Origin: JAAYJR01 sp964563975
GTDB lineage: Bacteria; Bacteroidota; Bacteroidia; Bacteroidales; Prolixibacteraceae
DNA: 16,313 nucleotides
NCBI GenBank assembly: GCA_964563975.1
Contig: CAZLZJ010000051.1
Location: 1-16,313 of the forward strand
Direction: 5' to 3'
Both the position numbers and the translations under genes were made by a program. Shown one piece after another: positions 6,244-14,731 of this stretch. The first letter of the stretch is position 1, and each line of letters begins with the position of its first letter. The notes under the pieces are model-generated. The model did no database searches, was not told where the DNA came from, and saw only the letters and a list, made by a program, of their open reading frames with translations.

Positions 6244-8589
6244 TCACTTTTTGCTCCGCACCCATTTATACATCTTTTCTCTAACTTCAGGCGATAACCG
6301 GCTGATATCTGCCGGAGAATATAATTCTATATTTTCAGGCAGTCCATAAAGGGCATAAACCTTTCTCACCTCTTCAACACACAATTTAATATCTTCGATA
6401 TATGCATCTTTATCATATTCGGGTGCAATAACCAAAACCGGTCTTGGAGCAATTGCTGCAATCAGTTCATGATAATCATATGGAATACGGTCTTCATTAT
6501 TAACAAAAAAGCCAAGTTTGGGTATCAGGCCATGCAGATGAGAAAACCTTTTTATACCCTCGGTACCCCTTCCTTGCAAATCGGTCCTCATAGGAGTAAA
6601 ACCACAAACTGAAATGACACCGCAAATCCGGTCATCCAAAGCGGCTGAATATAGCCCTACCGCAGCCCCAAGGGAATATCCGGAAATATAGATCCGTTTC
6701 CCGTCAATAAAGTCCATATTAACCAAAGCATCAACTGCACCCCTGACATCAGAAACCATCTTACCCATTTTTGACCAATTGGGATACCGGTCATAAAAGT
6801 GGGTGCCCTCCTCGACACGGTTACCAAAACCAAGCATATCGTAGCAAAAAACCGCATAGCCTTCATCCACAAATGAGCTGATAATCTCTTCTATCCGATG
6901 GTATGAATTAAATCCTTTTGAGTAATCATATTCATGAAGATATACAACTACCGGAAGGTCATTACCCGATAAATTACCCTCTTTGTCTTGAGGATAATAT
7001 AAGTAACCAAACAGCTGGTCGCCAAATCCGCTGTATGGGCTGACCGACATTACACCCACACCGCTTACAGGTAAAGGACGCACCAAAAAGGTACCAAAAC
7101 CTGCTTCTCCCCTGCCCCCTTTTGACAAGCTGCCCGGACCGGGATTGGTAACACCACCCGGCTCTTTTCCAAGTGCCCACTTTATATCCCTGATAATACC
7201 GGAGCGTCGGTTTTTCCATTCAGCTACTGTATTAATCTTCTTATTGGAAAAGCTATTCAGCAAATCAGGAGTTTCCTGCCGGTCATAATCTTTCATATCG
7301 GCATATTCCCCGCTAAGGTCAACCCAGTTTTCAAAACTATATTCATAAAACAGTTTATTTTCCGGCTTACGGGGGCTGCGATTAAAAACATAATCAAAAA
7401 AGTCAATATACTCCTCCATATCCCTGGCGCATACACTATGTAATCCATAACGAGACTTAATTGCAAGTTTTTCGGAAGCGCCCAGGAAATCATACACTTT
7501 TCGGCTGGCATGATATGCCTGCTCTATACCCCATGGATTACTGGCCCCTTCTGACAGTGCCGTACTCAACATTAGTCCGCGTGGTGCAATTAAGGCCATA
7601 AAAAGGTTTTGATCAACCGGCAACTTATGCTCCCTGCCAACAAAAAACCGCAGCCGGGGATGAAGCCATGCCGGTTGTGCACAAGCTAAATAAGCAATAT
7701 CTTCAATATCGAAATTATGCGAATTATACCGCCAGGGAACTTCGGCACCGGTACCGCCGCTACTGGGAATACAAGCTGTAATACGTTCATCAAATGCAGC
7801 TGCAATCAGCGACAGCTTTCCATTTCGTGAATGCCCTGTAATAGCTATCTTTTCTTTGTCAACCTCTTTTAAAGTATACAAATAATCTATAGCCCTTGAA
7901 GCTCCGTATGCCCGCCGCATTAACCGGGTAAAGTCATACTCACCTGCCCATAATTCAGAATAGTATTCTGTATCATCCTTTGAATCGGCACCTGCATATA
8001 TACACCCGATATATCCACGACGCACGGCCACCTGTGCCCATTCACGATGATTCCACTGAGTAAGAAATACAGGAAAAGGACCCTTACCCTCGGGAATCAT
8101 CAGTTCCACTGTAAGTTTCGCCTTCTGCTCCGGACCAAATTTCAGCTCAACCATCCTTACCCTAACCCTGCCATCAAGATATTCACTAAGCACAGAAAAC
8201 TCCAGATTATCAGGAGGAGGAGGGTAACTGCCTGTTATGTAATATTGTAACTGATCTTTCATCCATTGTCGCTTTTTTTCCCATTGCTCTTTTGTCTTTA
8301 CGGGAATATTACGACCCCCTTCGTCAATAACTAAGGGATCAGGAAGAAATGGAATTGACGGCATAGATTCAAAAACAGGAGGCAACTCTCCGGTTCTTTT
8401 TAGCCAATCCTGAAAAGTTTCATCTAAAAACGAAACACGCCCATTGGAGATACGGTCAGGGGGTATTATTTTCAGCAATAATTCCAGGTCCGATTTCCGG
8501 GCTGCGCTATCACCGGATGGCTCAAAGCCATATAACTTTATCCAACCCGGTATAAGCATCATTAAAATAAATAAAAGTTTAAATTTCAT
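6244..8589 (-). CDS. Secreted double alpha/beta-hydrolase; N-terminal half CE15-like
   Basis: A 781-residue predicted exported carbohydrate esterase with two hydrolase domains. Residues 1-22 form a signal peptide. Domain 1 (about 90-400) has the nucleophile motif GHSRNGK with Ser254, close to the G-x-S-R-N-G-K of glucuronoyl esterases (CE15). His384 in RYGLHSVC is the likely catalytic His, and Glu347 in LSEGASNPWG is a candidate acid. Domain 2 (about 450-781) resembles acetyl-xylan-esterase or dienelactone-hydrolase types: Ser639 in SGYSLGAA and Asp726 in APEYDKDAY. The segment where His is expected reads ADISRLSPEVREKMYKWV and contains none. Between the domains, residues 474-497 are Gly/Pro-rich. 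The likely role is removal of ester groups (uronoyl, acetyl or similar) so that the neighbouring GH78 and GH31 enzymes can act. Which ester is cleaved, and whether both domains are active, is unknown. Confidence 0.82.
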   Translation of the reverse strand: MKFKLLFILMMLIPGWIKLYGFEPSGDSAARKSDLELLLKIIPPDRISNGRVSFLDETFQDWLKRTGELPPVFESMPSIPFLPDPLVIDEGGRNIPVKTKEQWEKKRQWMKDQLQYYITGSYPPPPDNLEFSVLSEYLDGRVRVRMVELKFGPEQKAKLTVELMIPEGKGPFPVFLTQWNHREWAQVAVRRGYIGCIYAGADSKDDTEYYSELWAGEYDFTRLMRRAYGASRAIDYLYTLKEVDKEKIAITGHSRNGKLSLIAAAFDERITACIPSSGGTGAEVPWRYNSHNFDIEDIAYLACAQPAWLHPRLRFFVGREHKLPVDQNLFMALIAPRGLMLSTALSEGASNPWGIEQAYHASRKVYDFLGASEKLAIKSRYGLHSVCARDMEEYIDFFDYVFNRSPRKPENKLFYEYSFENWVDLSGEYADMKDYDRQETPDLLNSFSNKKINTVAEWKNRRSGIIRDIKWALGKEPGGVTNPGPGSLSKGGRGEAGFGTFLVRPLPVSGVGVMSVSPYSGFGDQLFGYLYYPQDKEGNLSGNDLPVVVYLHEYDYSKGFNSYHRIEEIISSFVDEGYAVFCYDMLGFGNRVEEGTHFYDRYPNWSKMGKMVSDVRGAVDALVNMDFIDGKRIYISGYSLGAAVGLYSAALDDRICGVISVCGFTPMRTDLQGRGTEGIKRFSHLHGLIPKLGFFVNNEDRIPYDYHELIAAIAPRPVLVIAPEYDKDAYIEDIKLCVEEVRKVYALYGLPENIELYSPADISRLSPEVREKMYKWVRSKK
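7095..7180 (-). repeat. Possible repeat-derived linker inside the esterase gene
   Basis: This stretch encodes residues 470-498, including NPGPGSLSKGGRGEAG, very different in composition from the rest of the protein. The DNA is rich in C on the plus strand (CCCCTGCCCCC) and contains the palindrome CCCGGACCGGG (7133-7143). Peptides of the type PLSKGGxGG are known products of dispersed repeats inserted in frame into bacterial genes, and this resembles them. No second copy is present in the window, so the call is inference. Confidence 0.3.
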
Positions 8590-8611
8590 TTGTATATAAT
8601 TAAATACTTAA

Positions 8612-8683
8612 GTTTCAATTTTTTATATAAAGGTGTGTCACCCCTTAAACCCCACCTGCTTTTTTTCTAAAGCGGAATTTAAA
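8612..8683. repeat. Intergenic mosaic repeat, short copy
   Basis: Second copy of the element at 4236-4354, here directly upstream of the esterase gene (its ATG is at 8589). The block at 8640-8665 is identical over 26 bases to 4264-4289. Relative to the long copy, about 49 bases are missing between two T6 tracts, as expected from slippage or recombination between them. The adjoining 28-base motif is also absent: the sequence runs from CTTAA directly into GTTTCAATT. It is therefore probably a deletion derivative. Confidence 0.7.
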
Positions 8684-8856
8684 TTCAGTATTTCATTTTA
8701 GCTTTTATTGCTGTAACTTTTTTATTTTATATTAATTCCCTTTTGTAAGGGATCATCTAAAATTAATGCTACCCCCTCATGAAGGTTTCATATAATTATA
8801 TTTATAATTTTAAAGATATAATATAGCTTATCCAATTTTAATCAAGAAAGCTCCAT
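8684..8856. other. Remaining AT-rich spacer between symporter and esterase genes
   Basis: No gene is seen here. The whole spacer between the symporter stop and the esterase start is 267 bases, the longest clear break in the minus-strand cluster. It contains a small stem-loop, TCCCTT (8737-8742) with AAGGGA (8747-8752) around TTGT, which lies on the downstream side of the symporter gene but is not followed by a T-run on the minus strand. The esterase and both GH78 genes may therefore form a transcription unit separate from GH31, the SIS protein and the symporter. Confidence 0.4.
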
Positions 8857-10335
8857 TTATCTATTTTCTTTTTTTCTCCATAACACCGTCAGCATTAAGC
8901 CGGTCAGCACAGTAACCAAAGTACCGATCAGTGTATACCATGTCCATGCAATTTGTGTAAACAAAATGATATACGTCATAACTATTATCCCTGTCAAAAA
9001 AGCAGGTATGGCATGCTTCAACTGTGGTTTTTTAAATAACACTCCCAGAATAAACGCTCCAAGCAGTCCGCCATAAGTAAATGATGCAATTGAAAGAGCC
9101 AGCTCAACCACTGCTTGTGCACTTGTCATAAAAAATATTGCCGATCCTGCAAGCAAAATAGACCAGATACTGGTTATCAGCCTTGAAATTAAAATCTCAT
9201 TAGAAGGTTTTAATTTTTTATAATAAGGAATAATATAATCATACATTGTAGCAGATCCCAATGCAGTAAGAGAACTTGAAAGAGTAGACATGGCAGCAGC
9301 AAAAAGAGCGGCAATTATAAATCCCGATAAGCCTTGCGGCATCTCTTCTATTATAAATTTAGGAAAAACCTCATCAGGAGTTATTGTGGCACCGCCATAA
9401 AAAACAAAAAGCAGACTGCCAATAAAAAGAAACAGTGCAAACTGCACAATAATTATTCCACCGGTTGTAACCAGCGCCTTCCTGCTTGCCTGAAGCGAAC
9501 CGGTAGCAATAAGGCGTTGAATTATCAGCTGGTCGATTCCATGAGAAGCCATTGAAAGAAAAGCCCCTCCCAATATACTGGCAATTAAAGTATAGGGCGT
9601 AGAGAAAAAACCTTTAAACCCGTTATGAAATGACAGATCAAAAAGTTGATATTTCCCTGCTGCTAAAGCTTTTGCAATACCACCTTGCAATCCCCCGTCC
9701 AAATTTTTCCCCAACACAATTATAGCTGCCACTGCTCCTGACAGGTAGATAAAAAGCTGTATCATTTCCATCCATACCACCGACTTCAATCCACCCACAA
9801 ATGTATAACTATAGGTTACCAAGGCAATAATAATAATTGCACCTATATACATCTGCCCGGTTGATAAACTGCCAGCCAGGAAAGTGCCCTGTAAAATAAG
9901 AGCTAATGGAATTGCAGTAGCAAACACCCTTACTCCGTCGGCTGCCAGGCGTGTTATCATAAACACACCCGAAGCCAGATTTTTCATGGTGGCACCAAAT
10001 CTTCCGGAGAGATAACTGTATGCAGTTCCAATTTCACCCTTAAAATAAGCAGGAAGAATTATCCATGCCACAATGATCCTTCCCAGGAAGTACCCCAGAG
10101 TAATCTGCAAAAAGTTTAAATTAGTCACATATGCAAGTCCGGGAATACTTATAAAAGTCAAAGCACTTGTTTCTGTTGCCACAATCGAAAGACAAACAAC
10201 CGGCCAGGGTATTTTTCGTCCCCCTAAAAAATAATCTTTTGTGGAAGTTTGTTTACCGGCTATCTTTATTCCAAACCAGGAGATCCCAATCAGGTATGCC
10301 AATAATATAAATGTATCCAAGAGAGTAAAATTCAT
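8857..10335 (-). CDS. Sodium:solute symporter (SSS family)
   Basis: A 492-residue inner-membrane protein with about 13 hydrophobic segments, which fits the usual SSS length and LeuT-like fold. Family motifs are FLGGR (36-40), ETSALTF (55-61), AYSYLSGRFG (105-114), GGLKSVVWMEMIQL (181-194), HGIDQLIIQRL (265-275) and AAAMSTLSSSLTALGSA (346-362), the last in the region holding sodium-site residues. It probably imports a sugar or sugar acid with sodium. Its ATG overlaps the TGA of the SIS gene by four bases (ATGA), which indicates translational coupling. Symporters of this family next to MurQ/GCKR-like or sialate genes usually carry the sugar that the neighbour handles. No substrate-specific residues can be assigned by eye. 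Confidence 0.9.
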   Translation of the reverse strand: MNFTLLDTFILLAYLIGISWFGIKIAGKQTSTKDYFLGGRKIPWPVVCLSIVATETSALTFISIPGLAYVTNLNFLQITLGYFLGRIIVAWIILPAYFKGEIGTAYSYLSGRFGATMKNLASGVFMITRLAADGVRVFATAIPLALILQGTFLAGSLSTGQMYIGAIIIIALVTYSYTFVGGLKSVVWMEMIQLFIYLSGAVAAIIVLGKNLDGGLQGGIAKALAAGKYQLFDLSFHNGFKGFFSTPYTLIASILGGAFLSMASHGIDQLIIQRLIATGSLQASRKALVTTGGIIIVQFALFLFIGSLLFVFYGGATITPDEVFPKFIIEEMPQGLSGFIIAALFAAAMSTLSSSLTALGSATMYDYIIPYYKKLKPSNEILISRLITSIWSILLAGSAIFFMTSAQAVVELALSIASFTYGGLLGAFILGVLFKKPQLKHAIPAFLTGIIVMTYIILFTQIAWTWYTLIGTLVTVLTGLMLTVLWRKKENR

Positions 10336-12116
10336 TTCAATCCTTTTTCCCTGATTTTCTTAATTGTATATTGAACCGGGGATAGTCTCTCCTCCTGAGC
10401 TGACGCATAAGTGTTCAGCTCACAGATAGCCTCATGGAGCTCATAACATGCTTTCTCATAGCTTATATTGCATATTTCAGAGATCAGGCGTATACCCCTG
10501 TCTTTTAATTTTTTATTTGAAACATCAACCCAGCTCATCCAGTTACCGGTAACCCTCCCCATCATTACCATTGTTCCCGTAGATATGGTATTCAGTATAA
10601 GTTTGAAGGCAAGGTGGCGAAAAAGTCCAAGAGGAGTATCGGTCAGTAAAAGCCGAATATTATAATCTGCCATAGGATTCTCGTCACCAATTATAAAAGA
10701 GTAAGATTTCTGAAAACCGGCAGCACATTTCTGAAATGCATAGTTATATTTTTGATAATCTTCTCCTTTTAACTCGTTGCTTCCCAATAAATTGACAGCT
10801 ATATTCGGAGTTCTTGACAATCTGGAGCCATCAGGCTCATTTCCTATATAAAATTTTAAAGTCTGATCTGCATCAAGCAATGGCGGGTTATTTACTAAAG
10901 CTGAAGGAGCACTCATTTTTAAATAAAGATTACTATCCCATTCAAGACACCGCAGTCTTCTGCCCAACATACTGTTCCATGCTTTGGAGGTAGGATATAA
11001 AGGATTTTTGGCAAAAGCCCAGGAAGGAGGCGAGATCTTGTCATCAATCTTAATAAAAGGCGGAAGCATAAAAGTAGGTGCCCTTTCCGTTGTATCAGTA
11101 AAAATATCTATCATGTGCTCATTTGCAAAATAGGTCACCAATCCTTTTTTACTGTATATATCCACCTCTAACTGTATATAGTCTGCCAGGCACCTCAGGT
11201 TCGCAGGAGAGTACAATCCGTCCAGCAGGATACTGAATAACTTAGTATAATCATAACTACCCGCTACCGGCCATCCGGATCCGTTTCCTGAAATTTCATT
11301 CAATAAATTCAGCAACACTGTCTCTAAGGCAGCACCCGCAACCAAAAGTTCTGATGTGGTAGCCTGCATCCTTGTTGAGCCCGCAATGGCCATGGGACAA
11401 CAATACAGATCCAAAACAGTCACCCGCGGATCTTCAATAGCCCTTTTTGAACGCTCAATATTTTTTACCAATATTTCAGCAGGATTGTTAAATAAGAGAA
11501 AAACAGCTGCTCCCCGGTCGGCCGCCTCAGCAACTGTCCCCAGCACCGACGAAGTTTCCCCTCCCTCGGTTATGGCAATAAGCACGTCTCCTTTAACAAT
11601 ATTCAAGTCCCGCACCTGCTGACGCCCAAACTCCTGAAAATCTTCAAAAGATTCAACAGAACGTATAAGTGCATAGTCTCCTCCTGTCATTATACTATAA
11701 ACACTCTCTTCATATTTTCTTATTCTGTAATAAATATCCGGATTTAACGTAAGAAGTTTCAAAAAAAACCGCCTCCACACAGACTCTAAAAGAACACTCA
11801 ATCTTCCGGTAGAGCCACAACCCGAAAAAACTATCTTATGGCCATCTTTTATTGCCTTTTCAATATCAGTAACCATTTTACCGTATTGTTCAGTACGAAA
11901 TATACTTTCGGCCATTCCAACAATATCCCGGTCGACCGACAATAATGTTTGCACTCCCTCAACAGGATCAGATGCAAATTTCCTGTCCAATTCACGAGTT
12001 TTAGGATTAGACTGTTCCGTAGGCAATATCCCAAGATGAAACTGTTTTTCATTATTCAGAAAATTTTCTGCTTCTCTTCGAACACTGTCGGAAAATTTAC
12101 AATTAGCTTCCATCAT
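10332..12116 (-). CDS. Two-SIS-domain MurQ/GCKR-like sugar-phosphate protein
   Basis: A 594-residue cytoplasmic protein related to N-acetylmuramic acid 6-phosphate etherase (MurQ, about 300 residues) and glucokinase regulatory protein (GCKR, about 625). The MurQ-like N-terminus reads LGILPTEQSNPKTRELD (28-44). The first SIS phosphosugar site is GCGSTGRLS (99-107), with ITEGGETSS (182-190) and GSTRMQATTSE (246-256). The MurQ-type ending, KLILNTISTGTMVMMGRVTGNWM (505-527), comes only after about 250 more residues, which probably form a second SIS domain as in GCKR. Glu155 in SVESFED fits one MurQ catalytic Glu. The other is not clearly conserved, as position 112 is Val and the nearest Glu is 111. 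It may cleave or isomerise a sugar 6-phosphate, or bind one as a regulator. It starts at tandem ATG codons 26 bases after GH31 and overlaps the symporter gene. Confidence 0.82.
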   Translation of the reverse strand: MMEANCKFSDSVRREAENFLNNEKQFHLGILPTEQSNPKTRELDRKFASDPVEGVQTLLSVDRDIVGMAESIFRTEQYGKMVTDIEKAIKDGHKIVFSGCGSTGRLSVLLESVWRRFFLKLLTLNPDIYYRIRKYEESVYSIMTGGDYALIRSVESFEDFQEFGRQQVRDLNIVKGDVLIAITEGGETSSVLGTVAEAADRGAAVFLLFNNPAEILVKNIERSKRAIEDPRVTVLDLYCCPMAIAGSTRMQATTSELLVAGAALETVLLNLLNEISGNGSGWPVAGSYDYTKLFSILLDGLYSPANLRCLADYIQLEVDIYSKKGLVTYFANEHMIDIFTDTTERAPTFMLPPFIKIDDKISPPSWAFAKNPLYPTSKAWNSMLGRRLRCLEWDSNLYLKMSAPSALVNNPPLLDADQTLKFYIGNEPDGSRLSRTPNIAVNLLGSNELKGEDYQKYNYAFQKCAAGFQKSYSFIIGDENPMADYNIRLLLTDTPLGLFRHLAFKLILNTISTGTMVMMGRVTGNWMSWVDVSNKKLKDRGIRLISEICNISYEKACYELHEAICELNTYASAQEERLSPVQYTIKKIREKGLK

Positions 12117-12142
12117 AATTTTGTCAAAATCAGGTTTATATG

Positions 12143-14521
12143 TCAGTACTTAAGTGTAATTGAAATCTTTTTACCTCTCTCTTCGATATTCCCTATCATC
12201 ATCACTCCGCTCTCCTCATCATAATCAACATCATAATCCTTATTTTCATAATCAGACTTGCCCGGGTAATGAATCCTCAGGTTATAAACTCTTTTAGCGG
12301 GCATATTATCATACCGTCCGGTTCGCGGATTAATAATTATCTCTACACTTTTACCATTTTCAATACATTCGACAGTTGTACCCGCAATGTAACCTTCAAG
12401 ATATTTATAACTTTCTCCATCATCCTCATAAAGAGTGAATGATGAATTCCCTTTCGGATAGATCTCCCAAATAATCTCCTCAGGAGTATCAGTTCCTATA
12501 TTGCTTTTCACCTTTTGTGTGGGAATAATTGCCCCGGCCTTAATAAAAAGAGGGCCTCCCCTATCATCCGGAAATTCAGAAGCCACCTCCTGTCTGCCAT
12601 TAAAGTGCTTGCCTGTCCAATAATCTATCCACTCCCCTTCAGGCAGATAAACAACAGAGTCGAAAGCCGATACTAAAAAAGCATCACCAAACATATATTG
12701 GTTAACATATTTATCACATTGCAAATCATCGGGATATATTAGTGAAAGGGCCCGCATCATAGGAATTGCTTTTTGGGATGCTATATGTGCTGTTGAGTAA
12801 ATGTAAGGAATCAGGCTATAACGAATATGTGCATAATCTTTAAACATTGCCAGTAGCTTCTCTCCCAGAAACCAGGGCTGAACATACATATGCCACCCTA
12901 ACACCTGTGTCAGGGGTTGAAAAAAACCAAAATGGATCCCTGCCGGCGAATGAGTCTGCATATCAGTACAAACATTCGAATGCCCGCAAAACCCATGGTT
13001 TATAAGTGAAATCATCGGTCCCGGCCCGCCTCCCGTGTCACCTGCCCATGTGGCTGAATAACGTTGAATTCCCGAATATCCTCCCACAGTGAATATCATT
13101 GCACGCCTGCCGGTATGCTCCTTAAATCCATTATGCATCTGCTTGCTGTATAACAGAGGATAAAGGTTAATCATCTCATAGTCATCCATTCCGTTAGCCC
13201 ATCTGCGTTCAGGATTAAGCTTCAGGGTTACCTGTCCGGCACCATCAAGTTTAAACATCGATGCACCATCGTCCACAAACTTTTTCAAGTGGTCGAACCA
13301 CGGTTCGATATCCTTTTCTTGCTCAGCTTTTTGTGTTATCATCTTATCTCCAAGGAGCGTATCCCGGATAATAGCCTCACCATCGGCAGATATGCCCGGC
13401 TGCTTTGATTGCTTATCTGCCAACCGGCCGGCCTCTTTTCCTCTATTCAAAAGCAAATACTCCTCATATTCGCTAAAATCATATTCGGTACAAAGCCAAA
13501 GGCTCATTCTGAAACCCATCTCCCTCAAGGCATCTGCAAAAGTTGCCCTTCCGGTATGTCTCAGCCAGAAAGGGATATGAAATCTTTCCCGGCTCCACTC
13601 TTTTTTTGTGGAGGCATCATAATGCTTTTCCATCCAGTCGGGTTCCAATCCGATAACATCGCAGGGAATATCATGCCTTCTGAATTCGTATGCTTCGTAA
13701 AGAACATCTCTGGCTCTGACACCCCTCTCATCACAGACCCATGTCAACCCATAGCCCCATTTTGGCAAAAGATGAGGTTTACCTGTAATGTCAGTATATT
13801 TGTTGATCATATCCGGTAACGAACTGCCGGCGATCAGATAATAGTCAATATTTCCCCTTTCAGAAAAAAACGACAGGCGACTGCTTATACCGGCTCCTGC
13901 ATCAAAAGAGTGGATCATGGTGGTATTTAGAAACAGAGCCCAGCCCCCGCTGCTCATAACATAAGGAACGGGTGCATAAGAATCTCTGTTTTTGATCATT
14001 ATTTGATTTTTATGACCTCGTTTGTTCAACTGCTCCCGCGATTCATCACCAAAACCATACAATCTCTCTTTATCTGTCAGACGAAAAGATAAGTCAAATC
14101 CCCCTTCCTGTCCCGGTGCCGGCGGCTGGTCATTGCCAACTACTAAGTTGTTTTTATTGTCAAACAACTTAACTGAACCATCTCTTTTATCTACATCTAA
14201 CCTTACAGAATCGGTTCTTATCACAAAAACATTCTTATCATTTGTCATTTTTACCTGATGGTAACTGCAGTCTGTTTTTACAATACCATATCGTACCATT
14301 CCTCCTTCAGGAAAATTATTTTCATTATTCATTCTGATCCTAAAAACAGATGGGCTCACAAAATCAATAAGTAAGTAGTTATTTTTAATTTGAAGGCAAA
14401 TCGATGTATCTGTTTTACTTATAATCTCTTTATTGGAATTTAAGCCGGCAGCCGAAATATGTTGATTATTAAGCAAACATATGCTACAGATAAAACAAAT
14501 GGCAATAACAAAATTCTTCAT
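12143..14521 (-). CDS. Secreted GH31-family glycosidase
   Basis: A 792-residue predicted exported alpha-glycosidase. Residues 1-25 form a signal peptide ending near ISAAG. An N-terminal beta-sandwich (about 40-245) is followed by the (beta/alpha)8 barrel. The nucleophile is probably Asp426 in FKLDGAGQ and the acid/base Asp495 in TWAGDTGG, both in the expected order for GH31. The barrel has an insert of about 50 residues (355-405) rich in charged residues. The C-terminal part (about 670-790) resembles DUF5110, with IWEIYPKG and FTLYEDDGESYKY. The FKLDGAG form of the nucleophile loop differs from the WxDMNE of alpha-glucosidases, so alpha-glucosidase, alpha-xylosidase or alpha-galactosidase-like activity are all open. 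It is the first gene of the cluster, with two copies of the 28-base motif upstream and the SIS gene 26 bases downstream. Confidence 0.88.
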   Translation of the reverse strand: MKNFVIAICFICSICLLNNQHISAAGLNSNKEIISKTDTSICLQIKNNYLLIDFVSPSVFRIRMNNENNFPEGGMVRYGIVKTDCSYHQVKMTNDKNVFVIRTDSVRLDVDKRDGSVKLFDNKNNLVVGNDQPPAPGQEGGFDLSFRLTDKERLYGFGDESREQLNKRGHKNQIMIKNRDSYAPVPYVMSSGGWALFLNTTMIHSFDAGAGISSRLSFFSERGNIDYYLIAGSSLPDMINKYTDITGKPHLLPKWGYGLTWVCDERGVRARDVLYEAYEFRRHDIPCDVIGLEPDWMEKHYDASTKKEWSRERFHIPFWLRHTGRATFADALREMGFRMSLWLCTEYDFSEYEEYLLLNRGKEAGRLADKQSKQPGISADGEAIIRDTLLGDKMITQKAEQEKDIEPWFDHLKKFVDDGASMFKLDGAGQVTLKLNPERRWANGMDDYEMINLYPLLYSKQMHNGFKEHTGRRAMIFTVGGYSGIQRYSATWAGDTGGGPGPMISLINHGFCGHSNVCTDMQTHSPAGIHFGFFQPLTQVLGWHMYVQPWFLGEKLLAMFKDYAHIRYSLIPYIYSTAHIASQKAIPMMRALSLIYPDDLQCDKYVNQYMFGDAFLVSAFDSVVYLPEGEWIDYWTGKHFNGRQEVASEFPDDRGGPLFIKAGAIIPTQKVKSNIGTDTPEEIIWEIYPKGNSSFTLYEDDGESYKYLEGYIAGTTVECIENGKSVEIIINPRTGRYDNMPAKRVYNLRIHYPGKSDYENKDYDVDYDEESGVMMIGNIEERGKKISITLKY

Positions 14522-14550
14522 TTGTTTAAAATTTTATATTTAACTAAAAG

Positions 14551-14578
14551 TTTAAGAACTAATGGAGCCGCCCGTTTC
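14551..14578 (-). promoter_or_regulatory. 28-base upstream motif, copy 2 (proximal to GH31)
   Basis: On the minus strand it starts GAAACG, has GGCTC in the middle and ends TTCTTAAA, 29 bases before the GH31 ATG. It matches copy 1 (4213-4240) at 21 of 28 positions and copy 3 (14620-14647) at 19. Eighteen positions are the same in all three. The distance to the start codon is similar to that of copy 1 (24 bases), which favours a regulatory or promoter role over chance. Confidence 0.5.
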
Positions 14579-14619
14579 TCATTATCATAAGAAAATTAAC
14601 CCGTTTTTCTTTATGAAAT

Positions 14620-14647
14620 TTTGAGAATATACGGAACCATTCGTTTC
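14620..14647 (-). promoter_or_regulatory. 28-base upstream motif, copy 3 (distal to GH31)
   Basis: Same orientation as copy 2, 41 bases further from the GH31 start (98 bases from the ATG). It starts GAAACG, has GGTTC in the middle and ends TTCTCAAA, matching copy 1 at 23 of 28 positions. Two copies in tandem before one gene suggest paired binding sites or duplicated promoters. This 210-base spacer also lies just downstream of the AAA ATPase stop at 14732. I see no clear terminator in it. Confidence 0.5.
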
Positions 14648-14731
14648 ATTATAGTTTTTAGCCGTAATATTATAATATTATAAGGGATTTTGAAACTATT
14701 AAAGGAATTAAATTATCGGAAACAGAACGAT

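Noticed and set aside
8737..8752. Stem-loop downstream of the symporter as a terminator
   Set aside because: The stem is only six pairs and is not followed by a T-run on the minus strand.
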